Assembly: GCA_946552115.1 (NCBI GenBank)
Contig: CAMNRH010000006.1
Coordinates: 43,229-107,228 of the forward strand
DNA: 64,000 bases
Source: an uncultured Lachnospiraceae bacterium
Lineage (GTDB): Bacteria > Bacillota > Clostridia > Lachnospirales > Lachnospiraceae
Direction: 5' to 3'
This document shows, piece after piece, positions 1 through 9,330 of the stretch (its first letter is position 1; every line of letters begins with the position of its first letter). Both the position numbers and the translations under genes were made by a program. The notes beneath the pieces are model-generated. The model had not been told where the DNA came from. It saw only the letters and a list, made by a program, of their open reading frames with translations, and did no database searches.

Positions 1-187
1 TTCCGGGGAAGCGAAGATTGGAATGACAACATCAGGAACACATTGTCCGTATCTCGGATATCCGATTGCAATGGCACTGGTAGAGGACGGCAGCGTAACG
101 CGGGGTGATAAGATCGAGGTTGAAGTAAGGGGACGCAGAATCGAGGCGGAGGTTGTGGCACTGCCGTTTTATAAAAGAAGTAAATAG
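1..187 (+). CDS. gcvT: Aminomethyltransferase (glycine cleavage T protein), C-terminal end
   Basis: Only the last 61 codons are inside the window, read in the frame starting at base 2 and ending with TAG at 185-187. The peptide carries the GcvT C-terminal barrel pattern: TSGTHCPYLGYPIAMALV, then a short strand with RGDKIEVEVRGR and the ending LPFYKRSK. T protein transfers the aminomethyl carbon from lipoylated H protein to tetrahydrofolate and releases ammonia. The gene stands 27 bp before gcvH, the usual clostridial order. The operon promoter, and any glycine riboswitch, would lie upstream of the window. Confidence 0.93.
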   Translation, partial: SGEAKIGMTTSGTHCPYLGYPIAMALVEDGSVTRGDKIEVEVRGRRIEAEVVALPFYKRSK

Positions 188-214
188 AAAAAACAAAGAA
201 AAGGAGATAAGACA

Positions 215-595
215 ATGGAATTAAGAGAGGAATTATTGTATTCAAAATCACATGAGTGGGTGAAGGAAGAGGGAGACGAGGCCATTATCGGTCTTACTGA
301 CTATGCGCAGTCAGAGCTTGGAGACCTTGTATTTGTAAATCTTCCGGAAGAGGGAGACGAGATTTCCATGGGAGAGTCTTTTGCCGATGTAGAATCGGTA
401 AAAGCAGTATCGGACGTATATGCGCCGCTATCCGGAACTGTATGCGGGGTGAATGAAGAGCTTTTGGATGCTCCGGAGAAAATTAATGAGGCTCCTTATG
501 AAGCGTGGTTTGTAAGGGTAAAGGATATTACCGAAAAAGAAGAGCTTTTGTCTGCCGGGGAATATCAGGCATTTGTGGAAAGCGGGAATGAGTAA
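215..595 (+). CDS. gcvH: Glycine cleavage system H protein
   Basis: A 126-residue lipoyl carrier that shuttles the aminomethyl group between P, T and L proteins. The lipoylation motif ESVKAVSD is intact, with the modified lysine at residue 63. The N-terminal SHEWVK and the C-terminal [13 protein letters not shown] are typical of the family, and the length is normal. AAGGAG lies about 10 bases before the ATG. lplA, three genes downstream, probably encodes the ligase that lipoylates this protein. Confidence 0.97.
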   Translation: MELREELLYSKSHEWVKEEGDEAIIGLTDYAQSELGDLVFVNLPEEGDEISMGESFADVESVKAVSDVYAPLSGTVCGVNEELLDAPEKINEAPYEAWFVRVKDITEKEELLSAGEYQAFVESGNE

Positions 596-616
596 AGGAA
601 GGGCGGTGGACGCTTT

Positions 617-1936
617 ATGGGAAGCTATATCCCAGGTACGGAAAGAGAACAAAAGGAAATGCTTGCTGAAACAGGTTTTGACTCTATGGAGGAGCTGTTC
701 AGGCATATTCCGGAGGAAGTAAAGATAAACGGAGAGCTTAAAATACCGTCAGGAATGACAGAGCTGGAGGTAAGAGAAAAGATGCGGCGGATAGCGGGGA
801 GGAACCGGGTATTTTCCGTATGTTTCCGCGGAGCGGGGGCATACAGGCATTTTATACCGTCCGTTGTAAAAAGTGTTATTTCCAAAGAAAATTTTCTGAC
901 GGCATATACGCCGTATCAGGCAGAAATCAGTCAGGGAATTTTGCAGTCGATTTTTGAATATCAGACGATGATTTGCGAGCTTACCGGTATGGACGCGTCG
1001 AATGCATCCGTGTACGACGGGGCAAGCGCGGTGGCGGAAAGTATTGCGATGTGCTGTGAAAGAAAGAGAAAAAAGGCGTTAGTTTCAGGAGCAGTGAATC
1101 CTTATATTCTGGAAACGGTGAAAACCTACTGCTCAGGGAGCGGTACGGAGCTTGTCATTATTCCGGAAAAGGACGGCGTTACAGACAGAAAAGCGCTTGA
1201 GGATATGATAGACGAGATGACGGCCTGCGTGTGCGTCCAGCATCCGAATTATTACGGAAATATGGAGGAGGCCGGGACTATCGGCGAGATTGCACATGGT
1301 GTCGGAGCAAAATATATTATGAGCGTGAACCCGATTTCGCTTGGCGTTGTGAAAACGCCGGGAGAATACGGGGCGGATATTGCAGTCGGCGACGGACAGC
1401 CGCTGGGGCTTTCTCTTGCATTCGGAGGTCCTTATCTTGGATTTATGGCATGCGTGTCTAAAATGACGAGAAAGCTTCCCGGGAGAATCGTAGGTCAGAC
1501 GGTTGATAAAAACGGAAAGACGGGATATGTACTGACCTTACAGGCCAGGGAACAGCACATCCGGAGGGAAAAGGCGTCCAGCAATGTGTGCTCAAATCAG
1601 GCTCTGTGCGCGCTGGCGGCAGGCGTCTATCTGTCCGCGGTCGGAAGCGGGGGCTTGAAAAATATAGCGGTTCAGTGTATGTCAAAAGCACATTATATGG
1701 CAAAGCTTTTGGAGGAGGCGGGATGTACCATAGAAAATAAAGGCTCTTTCTTCCATGAATTTGTCACGGTATCCGATATGCCTGCGGAAAAGATTCTTGC
1801 CGATTTGGAGGCAGAGGGAATACTCGGCGGTTATCCGCTTGACGAATACAGAGTTTTGTGGTGCTGCACGGAGATGAACAGGAAAGAGGATATGGACAGA
1901 GCGGCTCATATTGTCAGGAGGTGCGGGAAATGCTAG
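617..1936 (+). CDS. gcvPA: Glycine dehydrogenase (decarboxylating) subunit 1
   Basis: N-terminal half of the split P protein (439 residues). It forms the alpha subunit of the PLP-dependent glycine decarboxylase with GcvPB. Canonical features are the YIPGTEREQKEML start, FIPSVVKSVI, YTPYQAEISQG (about residues 95-105) and LTLQAREQHIRREKASSN near residue 300. Length matches the family. It follows gcvH by 21 bp, and its last codons overlap the ATG of gcvPB, which implies coupled translation. Compare with the diverged paralogue at 42881, which lacks the YTPYQAE and REQHIRREKA motifs. Confidence 0.96.
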   Translation: MGSYIPGTEREQKEMLAETGFDSMEELFRHIPEEVKINGELKIPSGMTELEVREKMRRIAGRNRVFSVCFRGAGAYRHFIPSVVKSVISKENFLTAYTPYQAEISQGILQSIFEYQTMICELTGMDASNASVYDGASAVAESIAMCCERKRKKALVSGAVNPYILETVKTYCSGSGTELVIIPEKDGVTDRKALEDMIDEMTACVCVQHPNYYGNMEEAGTIGEIAHGVGAKYIMSVNPISLGVVKTPGEYGADIAVGDGQPLGLSLAFGGPYLGFMACVSKMTRKLPGRIVGQTVDKNGKTGYVLTLQAREQHIRREKASSNVCSNQALCALAAGVYLSAVGSGGLKNIAVQCMSKAHYMAKLLEEAGCTIENKGSFFHEFVTVSDMPAEKILADLEAEGILGGYPLDEYRVLWCCTEMNRKEDMDRAAHIVRRCGKC

Positions 1937-3360
1937 TATTTGAAAGAGGCAGAGAGGGAAGAGGCTTAAGCCTGATTCCCGCGTGTGATGTAGAGCTTGT
2001 TATGCCGGAGAAAAGCGATAAAAGGAAGCGTGCGCTTCATCTTCCGGAGCTTTCTGAAAGCGAGCTTTGCAGGCATTATACGGATCTTGCAAAGGAGTGT
2101 TACGGGGTGAACGACGGCTTTTATCCGCTTGGCTCCTGCACGATGAAATACAATCCGAAGATAAATGAGGATATGGCGGCGCTCCCTGAATTTACGGAGA
2201 TTCATCCGCTTCAGCCGGAGCACACAGTGCAGGGCTGTTTGGAAGTGATGAAAACGGCGGAGGAGTACCTGTGCGAAATTACCGGTATGAAGCGTATGAC
2301 GTTTCAGCCGGCAGCCGGAGCACATGGCGAGTTTACAGGCCTTTTGCTGATTAAGGCCTATCATGACAGCAGGGGAGATAAAAAGAGGACAAAAATCATC
2401 ATTCCGGATTCGGCTCACGGAACCAATCCGGCCAGCGCTGTTATGGCGGGGTATTCGGTAGTCAGCATTCCCTCCGGCGAGGACGGCTGTGTGGATTTGG
2501 AAAAGCTGAGAGAAGCAGCCGGAGACGATGTTGCGGGACTGATGCTTACGAATCCCAATACGGTCGGCTTGTTTGATAAAAATATACTGGAGATTACGAA
2601 GATTATACACGAGTGCGGAGGGCAGTGTTATTATGACGGAGCAAACCTGAATGCCGTAATGGGCATGGTTCGTCCGGGAGATATGGGATTTGACGTCATC
2701 CATCTGAATCTTCATAAGACATTCTCAACGCCGCACGGCGGAGGAGGCCCGGGAAGCGGTCCCGTAGGCTGCAAGGAGCATTTGGCAGAATTTCTTCCGT
2801 CCATACTTGTTGAGAGGGGAGAAAAATTGTCATTTGTAAAGCCCCGGAACAGTATCGGAGAAATAAAAAGCTTTTACGGGAATTTCCTTATAGTTGTAAG
2901 AGCTCTTACTTATCTGATGACGCTTGGAAGGGAAGGGGTTCCTCAGGTAAGCGGCAATGCGGTTTTGAATGCGAATTATATGATGCATAAGCTTAAGGAC
3001 TGTTATACGATTGCGTATGATGGGGTTTGTATGCATGAGTTTGTAATGAGCCTTTCTGATTTGAAGAAAAAAAGCGGTGTATCGGCGATGGATATTGCGA
3101 AAGGACTTTTGGATAATGGAATTCATCCGCCAACCATGTATTTTCCGTTAATTGTCGATGAGGCGCTTATGGTTGAGCCTACGGAAACCGAATCGAAGGA
3201 AACGTTAGACGAGGTGATTGCAGTATTTAAAAAGCTGTATAAAACAGCGGAAAGGGATGCGGGTGAGCTTCATGCGGCGCCGGTACATACACCGGTAACG
3301 AGGCTTGATGAGGTTGGAGCCGCAAGACATCCGGTATTAAAATATGAGTTTTCCAAATGA
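1930..3360 (+). CDS. gcvPB: Glycine dehydrogenase (decarboxylating) subunit 2
   Basis: C-terminal half of the split P protein (476 residues), carrying the PLP lysine at residue 263 inside LHKTFSTPHGGGGPG. Other family marks are LGSCTMKYNPK and QPAAGAHGE. The frame is open back to 1858, but ATG 1930 is chosen because AGGAGGTGCGGG precedes it and the protein then starts MLVFERGREGR like its relatives. The start lies 7 bases inside gcvPA, typical for co-translated subunits. With GcvPA it decarboxylates glycine and loads the residual aminomethyl group on H protein. Confidence 0.96.
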   Translation: MLVFERGREGRGLSLIPACDVELVMPEKSDKRKRALHLPELSESELCRHYTDLAKECYGVNDGFYPLGSCTMKYNPKINEDMAALPEFTEIHPLQPEHTVQGCLEVMKTAEEYLCEITGMKRMTFQPAAGAHGEFTGLLLIKAYHDSRGDKKRTKIIIPDSAHGTNPASAVMAGYSVVSIPSGEDGCVDLEKLREAAGDDVAGLMLTNPNTVGLFDKNILEITKIIHECGGQCYYDGANLNAVMGMVRPGDMGFDVIHLNLHKTFSTPHGGGGPGSGPVGCKEHLAEFLPSILVERGEKLSFVKPRNSIGEIKSFYGNFLIVVRALTYLMTLGREGVPQVSGNAVLNANYMMHKLKDCYTIAYDGVCMHEFVMSLSDLKKKSGVSAMDIAKGLLDNGIHPPTMYFPLIVDEALMVEPTETESKETLDEVIAVFKKLYKTAERDAGELHAAPVHTPVTRLDEVGAARHPVLKYEFSK

Positions 3361-3380
3361 TGCTCTGAAAGAGGAAATTT

Positions 3381-4379
3381 ATGATTGAGAAAATAACTTA
3401 TATTGAAAGTAAGGACACGGAGCCTTATCAAAATCTGGCGGTGGAGGAGTATCTGCTTCTTTGCTGCGAAAAGGATGAATGTATTTTATATCTCTGGCAG
3501 AACCGAAATACGGTTGTGATTGGGCGCAATCAGAATATATGGAAAGAATGCCTCGTTGGCAGGCTTCAGGAGGAGGAGGGGTTTCCCGTCCGAAGGCTTT
3601 CCGGAGGCGGAGCCGTCTATCACGATTTGGGGAATTTGAATTTTACTTTTCTTGTAAGGAAAGAAAATTACAGTGTAGACAGACAGCTGGAGGTTATTCT
3701 TGCCGCGGTAAAGAAGCTGGGGGTCCATGCGGAAAAATCGTGGCGTAATGATATTCTGATTGACGGTCATAAATTTTCCGGCAATGCATTTTATGAACAG
3801 GGGGATCACTGCTACCATCACGGAACGGTGATGGTTCATGTGAATCTGGGAGAGCTTTCGCGTTATCTTACGGTGTCAAAGGAGAAGCTTCAGTCGAAAG
3901 GAGTGGATTCTGTAAAAGCGAGGGTAGTAAATCTAACGGAATATATACCGGACCTTACGATTCCAGAGCTTAAGGAGGCGCTTAAGAAAGCTTTTGAAGA
4001 CGTGTACGGTTTAAAGGCGGAGATACGAAGTACCGACGACCTTGATGCGGATGAGCTTGGAGAGAGAAGAGCGAGATTTGCTTCATGGGATTGGATTTTT
4101 GGTAAAAAGCTGGATTTTCAATATGAATTGTCAAAGCGGTTTTCATGGGGACAGATAACACTGCAGTTCGAAGTGAAGAACGGACGTATTGAAGATGTTA
4201 ATATTTTTTCCGATTCTATGAAGCCGGAGTTTGTCTTTCAGATAAGAAAATATTTAAAAGGTATTCCCTGCAGCAGACGCGCAATCTGCGCGGAGTTAAG
4301 CCTTTATTGGTCTGCGGACAGGGAAGAGGAGCAGATGATGGACGAGATTCGGGCATGGATGGAGACAGTGGATTTATAA
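3381..4379 (+). CDS. lplA: Lipoate-protein ligase A
   Basis: 332 residues. The lipoate-binding RRLSGGGAVYHDLGNLNF (about residue 70) and the catalytic-lysine region WRNDILIDGHKFSGNAF are both present, followed by the C-terminal accessory domain after about residue 245. The enzyme activates lipoate with ATP and attaches it to carrier lysines. Its place between gcvPB and lpdA makes GcvH the obvious target. No lipoate synthase (lipA) is visible nearby, so the cell may depend on scavenged lipoate; that is inference from this window only. Confidence 0.93.
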   Translation: MIEKITYIESKDTEPYQNLAVEEYLLLCCEKDECILYLWQNRNTVVIGRNQNIWKECLVGRLQEEEGFPVRRLSGGGAVYHDLGNLNFTFLVRKENYSVDRQLEVILAAVKKLGVHAEKSWRNDILIDGHKFSGNAFYEQGDHCYHHGTVMVHVNLGELSRYLTVSKEKLQSKGVDSVKARVVNLTEYIPDLTIPELKEALKKAFEDVYGLKAEIRSTDDLDADELGERRARFASWDWIFGKKLDFQYELSKRFSWGQITLQFEVKNGRIEDVNIFSDSMKPEFVFQIRKYLKGIPCSRRAICAELSLYWSADREEEQMMDEIRAWMETVDL

Positions 4380-4391
4380 AGGAGAGTGGCC

Positions 4392-5798
4392 ATGGGAGAA
4401 AAATATGATATAATTGTAATCGGTGCGGGACCCGGAGGTTATGTGGCGGCTGTCAGGGCTGCAAAGGAAGGGCTTCGTACAGCGATTGTCGAAGAAAAAA
4501 GGGTTGGGGGAACCTGTCTGAACAGAGGCTGTATCCCTGCAAAAGCCATGATACATGCGGCTTCTCTGTATCGGGAGATGAAAGAGGGAGAAAGGTTCGG
4601 AATTACTGCATCGGAAATAAGCTTTGATTATGGACGCATTCTGTCATATAAAGAGGAGACGACGGATAAGCTGTGTCAGGGAGTGGAGCAGCTTCTTAAG
4701 GCAAACGGCGTAGAGATGCTTTTCGGAAAAGGAATTTTGGAAGAGGGCAGACGCGTCAGGGTTGTTTCTGAGACGAAAGAAGCGGTTTATGAGGCGGAGC
4801 ATGTGATTCTTGCTGCCGGCTCAAAACCATTGACACTTCCGATACCGGGATTCCTGCTGCCGGGAGTTTTGACAAGCGATGAGCTGTTTCGGTTAGAGCG
4901 GCTGCCGCAGAGTCTTGTCATTGTCGGAGGAGGTGTAATCAGTGTGGAGTTTGCCAGCGTATTTGCGGATTTGGGGTGTAAGGTAACGATTATTGAGGCG
5001 CTTTCGAGGCTGATTCCGAATATGGATAAGGAGATTTCCCAGAATCTGAAAATGATTTTAAAAAAGCGCGGAGTTGATGTCCATACATCCGCGGCAGTAC
5101 AGCGTGTGGAGCAGGAGGGAGAATTATATACCTGTATTTTCAATGAGAAAGAAAAGGAAATCAGGGTCTCTGCTCAATATGTGCTGTGTGCGGCAGGGAG
5201 ATGTCCCAACACGGAAGGCTTATTTGGGGAAGGCGTTAAGCCGGAGATGGAGCGGGGGTACGTTGTAACGGATGAGAGATTTGCCACCAGTATAGACGGC
5301 GTTTACGCAATCGGAGATTTGGTAAAGGGAATGCAGCTTGCGCATCTGGCAAGTGCGCAGGGAGCGTATGTTGCCGGGATCATTGCGGGGAAAAAGCCCT
5401 ATGCAGAGCTTGATGCGGTTCCGGGCTGCGTATATACGAATCCGGAGATAGCCTCCGTAGGCCTTACGGAGGATGAGGCAAAAGGAAAGGGGCTCGGTGT
5501 GAAGACGGGGAAATTCATTATGAGCGCCAATGGAAAGAGCCTGATAACAAAAGAAGAGCGGGGATTTATCAAGGTTGTTATTGAGAATGAGACGGACGTG
5601 ATTTTAGGGGCGCAGATGATGTGTGCCCGGGCTACGGATATGATTGGAGAGTTTGTAACTGCGGTTGCAAATAAGATGACTGCAGGACAGCTTATGAAAG
5701 GTATGCGGGCACATCCGACTTATAATGAAGGAGTGCTGGAAGCATTGGAGGATGTCTTTGGAGAAGCGGTTCATGTTATGCCGAAAAAGAGACGGTAA
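4392..5798 (+). CDS. lpdA: Dihydrolipoyl dehydrogenase (glycine cleavage L protein)
   Basis: 468 residues. FAD-binding [14 protein letters not shown] is at the N-terminus, followed by the redox-active disulfide in [11 protein letters not shown], the NAD-binding [13 protein letters not shown], and the C-terminal [12 protein letters not shown] with the catalytic His-Glu pair. It reoxidises the dihydrolipoyl arm of H protein with NAD+. A GTG two codons earlier (4386) is also in frame, but ATG 4392 has the better spacing from AAAGGAGA. It lies 12 bp after lplA in the same operon. Confidence 0.95.
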   Translation: MGEKYDIIVIGAGPGGYVAAVRAAKEGLRTAIVEEKRVGGTCLNRGCIPAKAMIHAASLYREMKEGERFGITASEISFDYGRILSYKEETTDKLCQGVEQLLKANGVEMLFGKGILEEGRRVRVVSETKEAVYEAEHVILAAGSKPLTLPIPGFLLPGVLTSDELFRLERLPQSLVIVGGGVISVEFASVFADLGCKVTIIEALSRLIPNMDKEISQNLKMILKKRGVDVHTSAAVQRVEQEGELYTCIFNEKEKEIRVSAQYVLCAAGRCPNTEGLFGEGVKPEMERGYVVTDERFATSIDGVYAIGDLVKGMQLAHLASAQGAYVAGIIAGKKPYAELDAVPGCVYTNPEIASVGLTEDEAKGKGLGVKTGKFIMSANGKSLITKEERGFIKVVIENETDVILGAQMMCARATDMIGEFVTAVANKMTAGQLMKGMRAHPTYNEGVLEALEDVFGEAVHVMPKKRR

Positions 5799-5817
5799 TG
5801 GAAGGAGGATATACGAT

Positions 5818-7053
5818 ATGTATACATTTGACGAGATTGAAAAAACAGACATAGAAATTGCAGACGCAATCAAAGAGGAAATGGAAAGACAAAATTCACA
5901 TATTGAGCTGATTGCGTCCGAGAACTGGGTAAGCAAAGCGGTAATGGCGGCAATGGGAAGTATTCTTACGAATAAGTATGCGGAAGGTTATCCGGGGAAA
6001 AGGTATTACGGCGGCTGTCAGTGTGTAGATAAGGTGGAAACACTCGCAATAGAGAGGGCAAAGAAGCTGTTTGGATGCGATTATGCGAACGTGCAGCCAC
6101 ATTCAGGTGCGCAGGCGAACCTGGCGGCATTTTTTGCTATGATAAAGCCGGGAGATAAAATTCTGGGAATGAATCTGGATCACGGCGGACATTTGACACA
6201 TGGCTCTCCGGTCAATATTTCCGGAAAGTATTTTGATAATATTTTTTACGGAGTCGGAAAGGACGGGCTGATTGATTATGAACAGGTAAGGGAAATTGCG
6301 TTAAAAGAACGCCCGAAGCTCATTATCGCAGGCGCCAGCGCCTATGCAAGAACGATTGATTTTAAACGGTTCAGAGAAATCGCAGATGAGGCGGGGGCAT
6401 ATCTTCTGGTGGATATGGCGCATATTGCAGGGCTTGTTGCCGCTGGGCTGCATCCAAGTCCGATTCCCTATGCGGATGTGACGACAACGACTACGCACAA
6501 GACGCTCCGCGGGCCGAGAGGAGGTATGATTCTCTGTAATCAGGAGGCGGCAGATAAATTTAATTTTAATAAAGCAGTGTTCCCCGGAATTCAGGGAGGA
6601 CCGTTGGAGCATGTGATTGCCGGAAAGGCTGTTTGCTTTCAGGAAGCGCTTTCTCCTGAGTTCAGGAAATATCAGCAGCAGATAATCAAAAATGCGAAAG
6701 CTCTGTGTAAAGGGCTTATGGATAGGGGCGCTAAGATTGTATCAAACGGAACGGACAATCATCTGATGCTTCTCGATTTGAGCGGGGAAGAGGTAACGGG
6801 AAAAGAGCTGGAGCGCCGTCTGGACGAGGCGCATATTACCTGCAATAAGAATACGATTCCAAACGATCCGCGTTCACCTTTTGTTACAAGCGGCGTAAGG
6901 CTCGGGACACCGGCGGTTACTACCCGCGGAATGAAAGAAGCGGATATGGACAGGATCGCAGAAAGTATTGTTAAGGTTATGAGAGATGCTAAACAGATTG
7001 AGAATGTGAAAGAAGCAGTAGGAGAGCTGACGAAGAGGTATCCGCTTGTTTAA
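5818..7053 (+). CDS. glyA: Serine hydroxymethyltransferase
   Basis: 411 residues. The PLP lysine is residue 228 in [14 protein letters not shown], and the family marks [19 protein letters not shown] and [11 protein letters not shown] are present. The frame is open from 5725, inside lpdA. ATG 5818 is preferred because GGAGGATATACGAT precedes it and the resulting N-terminus fits the family. It exchanges serine and glycine with 5,10-methylene-tetrahydrofolate. Sitting last in the gcv operon, it lets the methylene-THF made by glycine cleavage convert a second glycine to serine. No strong terminator follows. Confidence 0.97.
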   Translation: MYTFDEIEKTDIEIADAIKEEMERQNSHIELIASENWVSKAVMAAMGSILTNKYAEGYPGKRYYGGCQCVDKVETLAIERAKKLFGCDYANVQPHSGAQANLAAFFAMIKPGDKILGMNLDHGGHLTHGSPVNISGKYFDNIFYGVGKDGLIDYEQVREIALKERPKLIIAGASAYARTIDFKRFREIADEAGAYLLVDMAHIAGLVAAGLHPSPIPYADVTTTTTHKTLRGPRGGMILCNQEAADKFNFNKAVFPGIQGGPLEHVIAGKAVCFQEALSPEFRKYQQQIIKNAKALCKGLMDRGAKIVSNGTDNHLMLLDLSGEEVTGKELERRLDEAHITCNKNTIPNDPRSPFVTSGVRLGTPAVTTRGMKEADMDRIAESIVKVMRDAKQIENVKEAVGELTKRYPLV

Positions 7054-7181
7054 ATAGCATATAATGGCAATTGATATAGGGGGCTTTATAATATTAAAGT
7101 GTCAAAGTGCTGTAAAGAATCTTCGGAAAATATGGATTGTTCGGTGGATTGCATAAAATTTAACGATTTGCCAAAATTATA

Positions 7182-7210
7182 TTGACGATAAAAAAAAGAA
7201 GTGCTATATT
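7182..7210 (+). promoter_or_regulatory. Sigma-A type promoter of the 7217 RNA
   Basis: TTGACG (7182-7187) and TATATT (7205-7210) are separated by exactly 17 bases, with TGC just before the -10 (extended -10). The predicted start is near 7217. There is no plus-strand gene before the terminator at 7393, so the promoter appears to serve a non-coding RNA. Confidence 0.8.
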
Positions 7211-7216
7211 AAACGG

Positions 7217-7426
7217 GAATTAAGGTTGTTATTGCAGTTATGCCGCTGCCGGCTGTTTCCCCCAAGAACAGTCTTGCGGCGGTGAACTCCAATTACTATA
7301 TATTTCCTCTTTTAGAGGAGCATTCCCCAGCTTTGTATATATAGACAAAACTGCAATGCAACGAGGAAAAACCTCTCAATGACATACCAAAGAAAAAGCG
7401 CTGCATTTCGGAATGCGGCGCTTTTT
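7217..7426 (+). ncRNA. Stand-alone structured RNA of about 210 nt (6S-like or unclassified)
   Basis: This is a transcription unit with its own promoter and terminator and no open reading frame. The RNA can close with GTTG..TTGCAGTT near 7227-7241 pairing to AACTGCAA..CAAC near 7351-7364. Inside are two arms. One has GCCGC and GGCTGTT pairing to AACAGTC and GCGGC (about 7242-7282). The other has CTATATAT pairing to ATATATAG and a CCTCTTTTAGAGG tip (about 7297-7343). A small GAGG-AAAAA-CCTC hairpin and the terminator follow. Size and isolation resemble 6S RNA, but the three-way junction is not the classic 6S long hairpin, so the family is uncertain. Confidence 0.62.
7393..7426. terminator. Bidirectional intrinsic terminator
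   Basis: AAAAAGCGCTGCATT pairs with AATGCGGCGCTTTTT around a TCGG tetraloop. The stem is very strong and has A and T runs on both sides. It ends the plus-strand RNA and can also end the converging minus-strand gene at 7445. Confidence 0.9.
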
Positions 7427-7444
7427 CGTATAAAGATTTATCAA

Positions 7445-7984
7445 TTATTTATCAAAGGGCGGCGCGATTGGCCCGTGCTCAATCTCGGGATGTTTTTCAA
7501 GCATCCATTTTTTGAAGCTTTCCGCATCTCCTTCAGTAAAACAGGTCTTATCTATCATGACACCTTCATTCCCCTCTTTGGCGGAAAGTTTAAAATAAGA
7601 TTTTGCTTCTTCAAGTTTACTGATTTCCGTCCACTCGACCTTATTATTAACTTTCCCGTTGATGTACAATGAAATATTCTTTTCGCCGACAATGACCTTG
7701 CAAGTCCAGTCCTGTTCGTTAAAGTATTTCTGACGTGTAAGCCTGAAAGTTTTATCAGCGTGCATCCAATTGAAAAATACGCCTCTGTATACGGCAACAA
7801 ATGTCAGGAAAGCGCCGATTGTCTGCCATCTTGTCGGTGCCTGGACTCTGTCAAAATAAATCCAGCCGAAAACTCCGGCGGCAAATATTACGCAGTATAC
7901 ATAAAAAACAGGTAACTTCCAGAACTTGGGAGTTGCCCACTTGTCATAACGCCTTCGATTCATTACATATTCATTTACAAACAT
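7445..7984 (-). CDS. YcxB-like membrane protein of unknown function
   Basis: 179 residues from ATG 7984, which has GGAG 8 bases upstream; the frame is open 8 codons further but without a ribosome site. Two hydrophobic segments near residues 25-45 and 50-70 (LPVFYVYCVIFAAGVFGWIY and AFLTFVAVYRGVFF) are followed by a soluble C-terminal part of beta-strand character with WTEISKLEEAKSYFKL, the pattern of the YcxB-like domain. The C-terminus ends EHGPIAPPFDK. Function is unknown in this family. It lies downstream of the TSUP permease on the same strand, separated by a hairpin. Confidence 0.6.
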   Translation of the reverse strand: MFVNEYVMNRRRYDKWATPKFWKLPVFYVYCVIFAAGVFGWIYFDRVQAPTRWQTIGAFLTFVAVYRGVFFNWMHADKTFRLTRQKYFNEQDWTCKVIVGEKNISLYINGKVNNKVEWTEISKLEEAKSYFKLSAKEGNEGVMIDKTCFTEGDAESFKKWMLEKHPEIEHGPIAPPFDK

Positions 7985-8043
7985 AATATTTTCTCCATTT
8001 TTAACCATGTTTTACAAAAACATGAAAAGTGAAATTCTTATAA

Positions 8044-8083
8044 TGATATAAACGGCCATCCATCCGGACAGCCATTTATATCA
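8044..8083 (-). terminator. Intercistronic hairpin after the TSUP permease gene
   Basis: TGATATAAATGGC and GCCGTTTATATCA (minus-strand sense) form a 13-bp stem with one G-U pair. The plus-strand version would contain a C-A mismatch, so the structure suits minus-strand RNA. No long U-run follows, so it may be a 3'-end stabiliser or weak attenuator rather than a full terminator. Confidence 0.5.
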
Positions 8084-8109
8084 CTGAATATAAATTATTG
8101 ATTTTTAAT

Positions 8110-9000
8110 TTAAGCTATTCCGGCTTTCTTGTCTTTGTTAGCAGCATGGATTAAAGTATAGGAAGTCCACAGCAGAACGACACAAATAAGGTTAATCAGC
8201 CAGAACATCGGAAGGCTCTTTACAACTTTCCATGCGATAAATACACCGATACATCCGCCGAGAGCGTTACCGATCGTATGTGCCACATCGTATCTGTGGG
8301 TCTTGATAAACTCGATAGAGCAGGCAGGCATCAGAACTGCACAGGAGCCCATAAATACCGGGAAGCAGGCATCGCCGTTAACACCAAGTAAAAGACAGGT
8401 AGCCATACATGGCGCGTACAGACCAAATCCGATATCCATCAAAGCGCCCCATAAAATGTTAAGACCTGCCGCTACAATTAACTTCCAGCCATATAATCCG
8501 GTAGCTGTTCCCACGGAACCGAAAGGACCGAAACCGGTATTCTTGCAGAGCATGATGAGTGCAAGCGGGATCATAACGAAACCAAGAGCATATCTGATCT
8601 TGTTACGAGGCCATTTTGTTACGATAGTTGCAAATCCGAAAGAACCGATCGCTGCACATATGTACATTATCCACAGGAACATAGGATCACAATCAACAGA
8701 AGCCGTAAAGATAAATGCCTCGAAAATAACCGGGAAAGTATCTCCGATATTCAGAGTACCCGGGATGTCAATGTCATCGATCTGATTAAAAAGTTTGTAC
8801 ATGAATGTGGATGGCGCGTAAGAACCGCAGCCAAGAGTGTCAAGGAAGTTAGCGACAATACCTACTGTGAAGCCGGACGCCCACTGTTTGCCGGTTGCGC
8901 TTTTGAGTCCATCCATACGGTTTTTAAATATATCGGCGATGAGTCCGATACCGGTTCCTGCTGCCAGGACACCAAATAAAATCTGAAGTGCTAATAACAT
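8110..9000 (-). CDS. TSUP-family (TauE/SafE-like) membrane permease
   Basis: 296 residues from ATG 9000, with GGAGGG about 8 bases upstream; an upstream start at 9015 lacks a ribosome site. It has about eight hydrophobic segments in two halves. Each half contains a glycine-rich loop with a conserved acidic or polar element, namely GFTVGIVANFLDTLGCGSYAPSTF and GLNILWGALMDIGFGLYAPC. This repeat of G-x-(L/V)-x-N-x-LD and G-(A/L)-x-x-D-x-G followed by YAP fits sulfite/organosulfur exporter (DUF81/TSUP) proteins. Substrate cannot be told from sequence. It has its own promoter and a 5' hairpin. Confidence 0.75.
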   Translation of the reverse strand: MLLALQILFGVLAAGTGIGLIADIFKNRMDGLKSATGKQWASGFTVGIVANFLDTLGCGSYAPSTFMYKLFNQIDDIDIPGTLNIGDTFPVIFEAFIFTASVDCDPMFLWIMYICAAIGSFGFATIVTKWPRNKIRYALGFVMIPLALIMLCKNTGFGPFGSVGTATGLYGWKLIVAAGLNILWGALMDIGFGLYAPCMATCLLLGVNGDACFPVFMGSCAVLMPACSIEFIKTHRYDVAHTIGNALGGCIGVFIAWKVVKSLPMFWLINLICVVLLWTSYTLIHAANKDKKAGIA

Positions 9001-9044
9001 GTTTTTTCCCTCCAATTTCTAGATTATGATTACTATAACTTCCT

Positions 9045-9078
9045 AACAAAGACGATACCCCGATTTATCATCTCTGTT
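9045..9078 (-). promoter_or_regulatory. 5'-terminal hairpin or operator before the TSUP gene
   Basis: In minus-strand sense AACAGAGATGATA pairs with TATCGTCTTTGTT (13 bp, two G-U pairs) around the loop AATCGGGG. It is flanked by CTATAAC/GTTATAG (9033-9039 and 9076-9082). The predicted start of transcription, near 9079, falls at the hairpin base. It could be an mRNA 5' protector, a regulatory RNA element, or an imperfect operator. Confidence 0.5.
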
Positions 9079-9085
9079 ATAGTTA

Positions 9086-9114
9086 AATTTATCATTTTAG
9101 CATAGAAAAGTCAA
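9086..9114 (-). promoter_or_regulatory. Promoter of the TSUP permease gene
   Basis: Read on the minus strand, TTGACT (9114-9109) and TAAATT (9091-9086) are 17 bases apart. It drives the leftward permease and possibly the YcxB-like gene. Confidence 0.6.
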
Positions 9115-9295
9115 TGATTTCCTGTTAAAAAAATAGATGAATTGATTAAAAAATCTGTGGAATCCGGGAGAATATAGTGCATTTTTAATAAAAGGATTGC
9201 CGAATTGCCGTAAATACGGGCAATACCATGTCAGGGAGGGAAGCGGATGTGAAATAAATTGTATCTGAAAAAGTACAAAAAATCAAAGAAAAGGC

Positions 9296-9324
9296 TTGAA
9301 ATATTTACCTTTATCCGATATACT
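9296..9324 (+). promoter_or_regulatory. Promoter of the S10 ribosomal superoperon
   Basis: TTGAAA (9296-9301) and TATACT (9319-9324) are spaced by 17 bases, giving a start near 9331. The 250 bases that follow are non-coding leader, then rpsJ. Confidence 0.75.
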
Positions 9325-9330
9325 GAAAAA

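Noticed and set aside
1..214. Glycine riboswitch
   Set aside because: Expected upstream of gcvT, but the window starts inside gcvT; none is visible.
1966..2715. 249-codon minus-strand frame opposite gcvPB
   Set aside because: It is a shadow of a conserved gene; its composition (basic, cysteine- and histidine-rich) is not protein-like and there is no ribosome site.
7379..7672. Plus-strand 97-codon frame over the terminator and the YcxB-like gene
   Set aside because: It starts inside the RNA terminator and is antisense to a better supported gene with its own ribosome site.
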